A stretch of 64,000 nucleotides of DNA. Origin: Marinobacterium mangrovicola. Lineage in GTDB: Bacteria; Pseudomonadota; Gammaproteobacteria; Pseudomonadales; Balneatricaceae. The DNA is taken from contig NZ_SMFU01000008.1 in assembly GCF_004339595.1 (NCBI RefSeq), forward strand, positions 682,001 through 746,000, in the 5' to 3' direction. The position numbers and the translations under genes are program-made. Under the pieces are notes generated by a model. The model was not told where the DNA came from. It was given only the letters and a program-made list of their open reading frames with translations, and did not search any database. How positions within the stretch are numbered: the stretch's first letter is position 1; each line of letters starts with the position of its first letter. Of this stretch, positions 25,651-32,879 are shown piece after piece.

Positions 25651-27094
25651 AGGCGGTCACCCGTGTTTCTGCTTCTGGGGATTCAAGCTCGACAAAGTAG
25701 CGGGTCAGCAGGTTGACGGCGGTTACCTGGCGGTACTCGCGGGAGGCGCGGAAATCGGAGATCGGCGCAAAGTCCTGCGCCAGTGCCTGCTTTGCCTTGT
25801 TGATGGTGTCGCGGTTCCAGGCGGCGCCGGTCAGCGCCTGTTCGCACAGGCTGGCGCGTTTGGGAATGGCCGCCATACCGCCGTAGGCGATCCTGGCGGA
25901 TTGGACTACACCATCGCGGACCACCAGGTTGAAACAACCGAGCACCGCGGAGATATCGTCATCGATCCGCTTGGACAGCTTGTAGCTACGGAACTCGCCA
26001 TTAGCCGCGGCCCTGGGAACAAGCACCTTCTCGATAAACTCACCCGGCTGCTGGGCGGTTACCTTGTAGTCAATAAAATAATCCTGCAGATCAATGGTCC
26101 GGGTCTGCTCGCCCTTGCGGAGGACAAGCTGTGCACCCAGCGCAATCAGGGCGGGCGGTGAGTCACCAATCGGAGAGGCATTTCCGATATTGCCGCCCAG
26201 GGTTCCCTGGTTGCGGATCTGCAGGGAGGCGAACCTGTGAAGCAGGGCGCCGAAATCGGGATAGTCCTGGCTCAGAGCCTGGTAGCAGTCGGTCAGCGGC
26301 GCGGCGGCGCCGAGCTCGATCTGCTCATCAGTGACGCGGACCTGTTTCATCTCGGCGATATCGCCGACATAAATAAGCCTGGGGATCTCGCGGTGGAACT
26401 GGGTCACTTCCAGCGCCAGGTCAGTGCCGCCAGCGACCAGGCGGGCATCAGGGTGCTGTTCCAGCAGGCTGGCCAGCTCCGACAGGGAGCTCGGGTTAAA
26501 GGCGGTTTTGGCTCCGTCGCTAAGCTCTACCTGGGTCTGTGGCTGGATCTCGCGCAGGCGGGCAAGCGTGGCGGACTGCTCGGTATCGAAGCTGTCGGGC
26601 GTGACATCGTCGTACATCTTTTCGGCCGCTTCGACGATGGGGCGGTAGCCGGTGCAGCGGCAAAGGTTGCCGGCCAGGGCCTCGTGGATCTCCTCTTTGC
26701 CCGGTGTGCCGACGTTCTTGGCACTATTTTTACCCAAGGCAAACATCGACATCACGATGCCGGGTGTGCAGAAGCCACACTGGCTGCCGTGGCAATCCAC
26801 CATCGCCTGCTGGGCGGGGTGAAGCCGGTTTCCCTGCTTCAGATCTTCCACCGTAATCAGCTGCTTGCCGTTCAGGGCGGAGACGAAGGTGAGGCAGGAG
26901 TTAACGCTTTTATATCGGATACGGTCGCCGTCCGGTTCGCCCAGCACAACGGTACAGGCGCCGCAGTCGCCCGAGGCGCAGCCCTCCTTGGTGCCGGTTT
27001 TACGAGCCTTGGTGCGCAGGTAGTTGAGCACCGTCATGTTGGGGTCCAGCTGTTCTTCGACCCGCAGCTCTCTGTTGAGTAGGAACCTGATCAA
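25643..27094 (-). CDS. xdhA: Xanthine dehydrogenase, iron-sulphur and FAD subunit (XdhA)
   Basis: A 483-residue fused small subunit. Two [2Fe-2S] clusters are held by CASGDCGAC and then CGFCTPG and CRCTGY (first about 150 residues). A C-terminal FAD domain has LVAGGTDLALE and TLGGNIGNASPIGDSPPALI. It carries electrons from the molybdenum site in XdhB to NAD. First gene of xdhA-xdhB-xdhC-guaD, with GGAGG upstream of the ATG at 27094. The upstream region holds two TGACT-N4-AGTCA palindromes and a GntR-type site. Confidence 0.96.
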   Translation of the reverse strand: MIRFLLNRELRVEEQLDPNMTVLNYLRTKARKTGTKEGCASGDCGACTVVLGEPDGDRIRYKSVNSCLTFVSALNGKQLITVEDLKQGNRLHPAQQAMVDCHGSQCGFCTPGIVMSMFALGKNSAKNVGTPGKEEIHEALAGNLCRCTGYRPIVEAAEKMYDDVTPDSFDTEQSATLARLREIQPQTQVELSDGAKTAFNPSSLSELASLLEQHPDARLVAGGTDLALEVTQFHREIPRLIYVGDIAEMKQVRVTDEQIELGAAAPLTDCYQALSQDYPDFGALLHRFASLQIRNQGTLGGNIGNASPIGDSPPALIALGAQLVLRKGEQTRTIDLQDYFIDYKVTAQQPGEFIEKVLVPRAAANGEFRSYKLSKRIDDDISAVLGCFNLVVRDGVVQSARIAYGGMAAIPKRASLCEQALTGAAWNRDTINKAKQALAQDFAPISDFRASREYRQVTAVNLLTRYFVELESPEAETRVTAYV

Positions 27095-27228
27095 GGAGGG
27101 CCTCCTTTCTTATGTTTATTACTGAGGTGTTTATCTTTGAGGTGTTTGTCACTGAGGAGCTGAGTGCTCAGTTATTCGGAGCTTTGCAGTGCCGAGCTCC
27201 CTGGGTTTTGACTGATTAAAGTGAAAGC

Positions 27229-27266
27229 TGACTTTTGAGTCAACTTTAAATCTGACTCTTAAGTCA
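27229..27266. promoter_or_regulatory. Tandem palindromic operator TGACT-N4-AGTCA upstream of xdhA
   Basis: TGACTTTTGAGTCA (27229-27242) and TGACTCTTAAGTCA (27253-27266) are near-identical palindromes with centres 24 bases apart, about 140-170 bases before xdhA. The spacing puts both on roughly the same face of the helix. They differ from the TTGTATACAA motif and suggest a second regulator. Confidence 0.6.
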
Positions 27267-27407
27267 GTAAATGGCGTGTCTTTGTAGATAGAAAATCTGT
27301 CAATTGAGAGTTTGGCAGATGAATAAATTAAGAATCAGTAATTTATTGATTAATAGTTTCGTTTATTCGTGATTCTCGGTGTTTCGTGTACTTTTTTTCA
27401 TGGTGTT

Positions 27408-27417
27408 TTGTGTACAA
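27408..27417. promoter_or_regulatory. Putative GntR/FCD operator in the xdhA-permease intergenic region
   Basis: TTGTGTACAA differs by one base from the perfect TTGTATACAA found before puuE. A weaker TCGTGTACTTT lies about 25 bases to the left. It sits about 310 bases before xdhA, far for a classical operator, so the controlled promoter is unclear. Confidence 0.4.
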
Positions 27418-27766
27418 AGTGAATTCTTTGTTTTTGCCGAATACGGGTGGCTCCAGGTCGATGGAACATTCTTATTATCGCGTTATTTGATTGGCTCTGG
27501 GTCGACAACAGTCGGAGGTAGGTTGGCTTTACTGTTTGAATGTAAAGGTCTTTTTTAGATTTGAGAAAGCGCGGAGACAGCCTTTCATATAGTGAATACA
27601 AATCCGGGCCTGAATTGTGGACAAAAGCTGACCGGTCGATTAGGTTTTTAGACCTGCGGGTTCAAAGCCTGCCTGCAACGCTTGTGATTCTCTCGGTCGT
27701 GAACGCGCTCTGCCATGGAAGCGCTTCAGCCGGAATGCGGCGAGAGAAAGACCAACAACAATAATA

Positions 27767-28032
27767 GGGAAGCTGTGAAGCCGTCGATGTCATCTCAGGC
27801 TTACAGGCCGGCGCACTCTCAAGGCGGACTTTTGCTGGCGTAGTGGTGCTACGTCAAGAAAGTCCAACACAGAGAGAGTGTCGGCCTGTAAGCCCCGAAG
27901 GGCGCGGCTTGAAGTGTCCATCTACAGCGTTGAGCTTTTTGCCAAGGGCTACGGCCATTGCCTGCAAAGCTCGCCTTGTACCTGAACACTTCAGGCCACG
28001 CTGAGACGCCATAGACCGGTTTACAGCTTCCC
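27767..28032 (+). other. Large branched palindromic leader upstream of the xanthine permease
   Basis: An outer stem GGGAAGCTGT/ACAGCTTCCC (27767-27776 with 28023-28032) and CTCAG/CTGAG (27794-27798 with 28001-28005) encloses two long hairpins. Hairpin I uses GGCTTACAGGCCG (27798-27810 with 27882-27894), then CACTCTC/GAGAGTG, GGACTTT/AAAGTCC and CGTAG/CTACG. Hairpin II uses GGC-TT-GAAGTGT (27906-27917 with 27986-27997) and GAGCTTT/AAAGCTC (27932-27938 with 27966-27972). The last arm ends one base before the GAGG ribosome site of the permease. It could be a regulatory RNA leader or a mobile palindrome; I recognise no known riboswitch class. Confidence 0.7.
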
Positions 28033-28047
28033 CGAGGTATTTTCACA

Positions 28048-29499
28048 ATGGCAAAGCAAGACTCTACGATCGATCTGGTCTTCGGACTGGATGACAAACC
28101 GCGCTTTTCGGTATCGGTGTTCGCTGCGCTCCAGCATGTGCTGGCGAGCTTTATCGGTATCATTACGCCCACCCTGATCGTGGGCGGTGTACTGGGTTTA
28201 GGCAGTGAAGTGCCCTACCTGGTGAGTATGGCCCTGATCGTGTCCGGTATCGGCACGTTTATTCAGGCCCGCCGGATCGGGCCGATCGGCTCCGGCCTGT
28301 TATGTGTGCAGGGCACCAGCTTTGCATTTCTCAGCTCCATTCTCGCTGCCGGCTTTATCGTCAAAGGCAATGGCGGCGGGCCGGATGAGATTCTCTCCAC
28401 CATTTTCGGTGTCTGCTTCCTCGCGGCCTTCGTTGAGATATTCATCAGCCGCTTTATCGATAAACTGCGCCGGATCATCACGCCGGTGGTGACCGGTACC
28501 ATCATTACGCTGATCGGTTTGTCGCTGATCAAGGTGTCGATGACCGATATCGCCGGTGGCGTGAATGCCCCGGATCTGGGGGCTCCGGTTAACCTGGCGC
28601 TGGCGGGTGTGGTGCTGATCACCATCGTGATCTTCAACCGTTTTCAGTTCCATATGCTGCGCCTGAGTGCGGTGATCATCGGCCTTACCCTGGGCTTTGT
28701 AGTGGCCTGGTCCATCGGCAAGGTGGATTTCAGCGGCCTGGATGAACTCTCCCTGATCGCTATTCCCGTACCCTTTAAATATGGCTTCAGCTTCGACTTT
28801 GCCGCCTTTATGCCGATTGCGATCATCTACATGATCACCGCATTGGAAACCACCGGTGACCTGACCGCCAACAGCATGGTCTCCCGTCAGCCGGTGGATG
28901 GCCCTGTCTACATCCGTCGCATCAAGGCCGGAGTACTGGCTGACGGCGTCAACTCTGCTATCGCTTCCACCCTGAACAGCCTGCCGATGACCACCTTCAG
29001 CCAGAACAACGGTGTGATTCAGCTCACCGGTGTAGCCAGCCGCCACGTGGCGATCTTTATCGCAGCGATCCTGGCGCTGCTGGGCCTGTTCCCGATTATT
29101 GGCGGCATATTGCAGCAGATGCCCAAGCCGGTGCTGGGCGGTGCGACGCTGATTATGTTCGGTACTGTCGCCATGGCCGGGGTGAAGATCATTGCGGAAG
29201 CGGGGCTGAACCGCCGCAACATGCTGATCACCGCGATCTCTATCGGTATGGGGCTGGGGGTGGCCGGTGTGCCTGAAGTGCTGTCCGCCATGCCGCAGGG
29301 GCTGAAGAACATCATCGGCTCTCCGCTGACCATCGGTGCCCTGTCTGCGATCATTCTTAACTTCCTGCTGCCGCAGAATATGGATGTGGCACCGGAAACC
29401 GCTGCCGAGCCGGCTGTCACGGCTGAAAATTCCGAGAGCAGTGAGGCGGAAAAACGCTCCATGTCCCGTGCCGCGGTGTCCCGCCCGGCCAACAGTTAA
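28048..29499 (+). CDS. NCS2-family xanthine/urate-type permease
   Basis: A 483-residue nucleobase:cation symporter-2 protein of the XanP/UacT/UraA side of the family. It begins FGLDDKPRFSVSVFAALQHVLASFIGIITP, has the central QGTSFAF motif, ALETTGDLTANS with the proton-coupled Glu, and GGATLIMFGTVAMAGVKII. It would import xanthine or urate across the inner membrane for the pathway encoded around it; the exact substrate cannot be fixed by eye. GAGG precedes the ATG. Upstream lies a large branched palindromic structure. The 8-oxoguanine deaminase gene follows 75 bases later. Confidence 0.93.
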   Translation: MAKQDSTIDLVFGLDDKPRFSVSVFAALQHVLASFIGIITPTLIVGGVLGLGSEVPYLVSMALIVSGIGTFIQARRIGPIGSGLLCVQGTSFAFLSSILAAGFIVKGNGGGPDEILSTIFGVCFLAAFVEIFISRFIDKLRRIITPVVTGTIITLIGLSLIKVSMTDIAGGVNAPDLGAPVNLALAGVVLITIVIFNRFQFHMLRLSAVIIGLTLGFVVAWSIGKVDFSGLDELSLIAIPVPFKYGFSFDFAAFMPIAIIYMITALETTGDLTANSMVSRQPVDGPVYIRRIKAGVLADGVNSAIASTLNSLPMTTFSQNNGVIQLTGVASRHVAIFIAAILALLGLFPIIGGILQQMPKPVLGGATLIMFGTVAMAGVKIIAEAGLNRRNMLITAISIGMGLGVAGVPEVLSAMPQGLKNIIGSPLTIGALSAIILNFLLPQNMDVAPETAAEPAVTAENSESSEAEKRSMSRAAVSRPANS

Positions 29500-29574
29500 T
29501 CAACTCACCATCAAGCCATTATCAAACGATCATTAAACGATCATTAACCTACAACGATAAACTGGAACAACTTA

Positions 29575-30921
29575 GTGAACGCTTCCCGACGTATCTGGAT
29601 TAAGTCACCGCTGGCAACCCTGGACAAGGCAAGTGCCGGTGGTGTGGTTATCGAAGGATCGCGCATTGTCGAAGTGCTGGCCGCAGGAGAGGCGCCGGCC
29701 GCACCCGTCGATGAGCAGTTTGATGCTCATGAACATGTGATGTTACCCGGGCTGATCAACGGCCATCATCACTTTTACCAGACGCTGACCCGGGCTTTCC
29801 CGGGGGCGTTGAACAAATCCTTGTTCAGCTGGCTGAAAAGCCTTTACCCGGTCTGGGCCAGGCTAGGGGAGGAGATGGTCGAGGTCTCGACCCAGGTGGC
29901 GCTGGCGGAGCTGCTGCTCTCCGGCTGTACTACGGCGAGCGATCATCACTACCTCTTCCCCGAGGGGCTGGAGGACGCCATCGATATCCAGATGGCGCAG
30001 GCGGAAAAGCTGGGCATGCGTGTGCACCTGACGCGTGGCTCCATGAGCCTTGGCGAAGAGGATGGCGGTCTGCCGCCGCAGAGCACAGTGCAGGATGAAG
30101 ACAGCATCCTGGCTGACAGCGAACGGCTGATCCAGCGCTATCATCGGGCTGAACCCGGCGCCATGAGCCGGGTGGCGCTGGCACCCTGTTCTCCCTTCTC
30201 GGTCAGCGAAAGCCTGATGAAAGCCAGTGCCCAGCTGGCGGAAAAACACGGCGTGCGTCTGCATACCCATCTGGCCGAGACCCACGATGAGACCGCGTTC
30301 TGCGAAAAGATGTTTGGTCTGAGACCGCTGGATTACCTGGAAAAGGTGGGCTGGCTCAGTGACCGGGTATGGCTGGCTCACGGTATCCACTTCAATGACG
30401 AAGAGATCCGCCGTCTCGGAGCGGCGGGAACCGGTATCGCCCACTGCCCGTCATCGAACATGCTGCTGGCCTCGGGCCTTTGTCCGACCCTGGATCTGGA
30501 ACGTGCCGGCTCTCCGGTGGGGCTGGGTGTGGACGGTTCTGCCTCCAACGATGGTTCCAACATGATCCAGGAGGTACGCCAGGCGTTCCTGCTCGGCAGA
30601 CTGCGTTACGAGGCCTCCGAGATTACCCATCAGAAGGTGCTCCGCTGGGCCACCGAAGGCTCGGCGCGCTGCCTGGGCCGCGAAGACCTCGGAGCTCTGA
30701 AAGTCGGTATGCAGGCGGATATCGCCCTGTTCCGGCTCGATGAACTGCGCTTTGCCGGTGCCGGCGATCCGCTGGCTGCGCTGGTGCTCTGCGGTGCCCA
30801 TCAGGCTGATCAGGTCATGGTGGCGGGGCAGTGGCGAGTACGCGATGGCGCGATCCTTGGCCTTGATCTTAAAGAGTTGATCAAGCGGCAGAAACGCCTG
30901 GCCCTCAAGCTCGCCGCCTGA
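29575..30921 (+). CDS. 8-oxoguanine deaminase
   Basis: A 448-residue amidohydrolase of the Pa0142-like 8-oxoguanine deaminase group: LPGLINGHHHFYQTLTRAFPGA at the zinc site, HTHLAETHDETAFC, LAHGIHFNDEEI, AHCPSSNMLLASG and DGSASNDGSNM. It converts 8-oxoguanine to urate, feeding PuuD directly. Related enzymes (isocytosine deaminase, hydroxyatrazine hydrolase) share the motifs, but genome context supports the 8-oxoguanine call. GTG start at 29575. Likely in one transcript with the permease. Confidence 0.9.
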   Translation: MNASRRIWIKSPLATLDKASAGGVVIEGSRIVEVLAAGEAPAAPVDEQFDAHEHVMLPGLINGHHHFYQTLTRAFPGALNKSLFSWLKSLYPVWARLGEEMVEVSTQVALAELLLSGCTTASDHHYLFPEGLEDAIDIQMAQAEKLGMRVHLTRGSMSLGEEDGGLPPQSTVQDEDSILADSERLIQRYHRAEPGAMSRVALAPCSPFSVSESLMKASAQLAEKHGVRLHTHLAETHDETAFCEKMFGLRPLDYLEKVGWLSDRVWLAHGIHFNDEEIRRLGAAGTGIAHCPSSNMLLASGLCPTLDLERAGSPVGLGVDGSASNDGSNMIQEVRQAFLLGRLRYEASEITHQKVLRWATEGSARCLGREDLGALKVGMQADIALFRLDELRFAGAGDPLAALVLCGAHQADQVMVAGQWRVRDGAILGLDLKELIKRQKRLALKLAA

Positions 30922-30989
30922 TGCTTTCCGGCTAGTGAACAGCCGAGAGCAACACTCAACGCCAGGTTAAGCGCAAGGCTCAGAGAAAC

Positions 30990-31010
30990 GGGAGCGCCCC
31001 GCGCGCTCCC
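30990..31010 (+). terminator. Hairpin, possible terminator after the 8-oxoguanine deaminase gene
   Basis: GGGAGCGC and GCGCTCCC form an eight-pair GC-rich stem about 70 bases after the stop. The following sequence has only a weak T stretch, so termination may be incomplete. Confidence 0.55.
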
Positions 31011-31120
31011 ACTCAACCTGTTTCTATGAATCCCTTTGAACATGCTGTCCCGCCCAGGGCCGGCAGGGCCGCATTCACCTCAACGAAACCCTAAAAATAA
31101 CAATGAAGGATGGTGCTCAA

Positions 31121-31837
31121 ATGAAAATAAAAACAACAGCAGGCTGCCTTTTGACCGGCGCTCTTATCTGCTCACCGGCGTCCGCCGAGCAGCTCTGGAG
31201 TACGTTCAGCCTGACCTATCTGAACGGCAGTGAGTATGAGGTGGGAGACGATGACCGCCAGGTAATCACTGTCGAACACGCCAGCGCTCATAGCTGGGGC
31301 GATAACTTCTTCTTCCTCGACCGTTTGAAGTCAGACAACGGTTACACCGAAAACTACATGGAGCTGTCGCCGCGGCTGAGCCTGGTCAACCTGACCGGGC
31401 GCGATCTCTCCTTTGGCCCGGTGAAGGATCTTCTGCTCTCCGCTACCTGGGAAAGCGGGGAGGGCTTTGATGACTATCTTGCCGGTATCGGCATCAGCCT
31501 GGATGTTCCTGGCTTTCGCTACTTCAATGCCAACCTCTATCACGTTAACAACGAGAACAAGGACGACGACCAGCAGCTGACGCTGACCTGGGGGTTGCCG
31601 TTCGAGCTTGGCAGCGCCGAGTTTCTCTATGACGGCTTCCTCGACTGGTCCACCAGCGAGTCCGACCATGCGGCGGAAATGAACTTCACCTCTCAGCTTA
31701 AATGGAACGTCGGCAAGCTGTTCGATGCCAGGGCACCGGTCTATGTCGGCGTTGAGTATGCCCACTGGAACAACAAGTTCGGGATCGACGGAATCGATGA
31801 GCGTAATCCCTCGTTCCTGCTGAAGTGGCATTTCTGA
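31121..31837 (+). CDS. Tsx/OmpK-family nucleoside-specific outer membrane channel
   Basis: A 238-residue OmpK/Tsx-family porin. A signal peptide (KIKTTAGCLLTGALICSPASA) is followed by WSTFSLTYLNGSEYEVGDDDRQVITVEHAS and alternating beta strands ending in a terminal Phe (FLLKWHF), as outer membrane proteins do. Tsx-type channels pass nucleosides, and neighbouring genes suggest purine uptake. I prefer the ATG at 31121, with AAGGA upstream, over the in-frame ATG at 31103. Confidence 0.88.
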   Translation: MKIKTTAGCLLTGALICSPASAEQLWSTFSLTYLNGSEYEVGDDDRQVITVEHASAHSWGDNFFFLDRLKSDNGYTENYMELSPRLSLVNLTGRDLSFGPVKDLLLSATWESGEGFDDYLAGIGISLDVPGFRYFNANLYHVNNENKDDDQQLTLTWGLPFELGSAEFLYDGFLDWSTSESDHAAEMNFTSQLKWNVGKLFDARAPVYVGVEYAHWNNKFGIDGIDERNPSFLLKWHF

Positions 31838-31981
31838 CCTGCCTATTAATGCTCGTTTCTAGATCACACCCCGTGGGTTTTCCCTTTCATCCTGCAGCGG
31901 TGTGAGTTTTTCCCGGCGCCTTTCGGAGTAGTCACCGGCTGGCGCTCTTTTTATTTCTCTCATGTTTCTGAAGGCAAACAG

Positions 31982-32836
31982 GTGACTGCAGAGTATCGAT
32001 TCTGCCGCGCGCTTCTGCTCGGCTTCAGCCAGATCATGCTGCATTCGAACGCACTGACCGGGCTGCTTTTTCTAGCTGCCATTGCGCTCAACTCGCTATG
32101 GATGTGCCTGGCTGCCGTTGGCGCAAGCCTGGTCGCTAATGCCGCAGCGCTGTTGTTGGGCGCCTGCAGAGAGCATATCGAGCAGGGGCTCTACGGTTAC
32201 AACGGTGCCTTGGTGGGCCTGGCCTGTGCGGTGTATTGGCCACCCGATATCGATCTGGTGGTGATTGTCGCCCTGGCGGCGCTGCTCAGTACGCTGTTGG
32301 TGCGGCTGCTGATTGAGCCGCTTGGCGCTCAGGTTTTCACCACACCCTTTATTCTCTCTATCTGGCTGATAACGGCGTTTGTCGGTGTGGAGCCTGTAGC
32401 GGTTGAGCCGGTTAGCCGAACGGGGCTGGACAACCTGCTGCTGGGGTTTGGCCAGGTGCTATTTCTGCATAATCCGCTGTCATGCCTGCTGGTGTTGCTG
32501 GGTGTTGCCGTTGCCTCCCGCAGGGCTTTCTGCTGGGCAGCTGTCGCCGTGGTGATCAGCAGTGGTTTTGCCTTTCTGTTGGGTGAGGCGGAGAAGGTCG
32601 TTTTCAGCGGCTTTTACGCCTACAACGCGGTGCTGGTGGCGATGGCGCTGTCGAACCGCAGAGAATCCGATGCGCTGACGCTGATCGCTGCGGTGCTTTT
32701 GAGTGTTGTCCTGACGGGGTGGTTGGAACGTACCGGCGTACCGGTGCTGACCGCCCCGTTCGTTATGGTGTGTTGGCTTGCGTTCTCGTTAAGCGGGCGC
32801 CTGGGACGCTGGGGGCAGGAGCGGGCGCAGGGTTAG
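31982..32836 (+). CDS. Urea transporter (UT/SLC14 family)
   Basis: A 284-residue membrane protein formed of two homologous halves, each with the urea-transporter motif (LYGYNGALVGLA in the first, FYAYNAVLVAMAL in the second) and LTAPFVMVCWL near the end. It provides a path for urea, of which two molecules are released per purine by allantoicase and ureidoglycolate lyase, so it may export surplus or import scarce urea. Start GTG at 31982 after an AGGCAAACAG leader. No urease genes are in the window. Confidence 0.9.
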   Translation: MTAEYRFCRALLLGFSQIMLHSNALTGLLFLAAIALNSLWMCLAAVGASLVANAAALLLGACREHIEQGLYGYNGALVGLACAVYWPPDIDLVVIVALAALLSTLLVRLLIEPLGAQVFTTPFILSIWLITAFVGVEPVAVEPVSRTGLDNLLLGFGQVLFLHNPLSCLLVLLGVAVASRRAFCWAAVAVVISSGFAFLLGEAEKVVFSGFYAYNAVLVAMALSNRRESDALTLIAAVLLSVVLTGWLERTGVPVLTAPFVMVCWLAFSLSGRLGRWGQERAQG

Positions 32837-32879
32837 TCTGTCAGACCCGGCCCGCAAGCTAAGAACAAAAAGCGGCTGT

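Noticed and set aside
27561-27764. 67-codon plus-strand frame before the branched leader
   Set aside because: It lacks a ribosome site and recognisable sequence, and lies within a regulatory intergenic region.
27767-28032. Branched leader as a known guanine or xanthine (NMT1) riboswitch
   Set aside because: The size and stem layout do not match either class as I know them, so it is kept as an unnamed structure.
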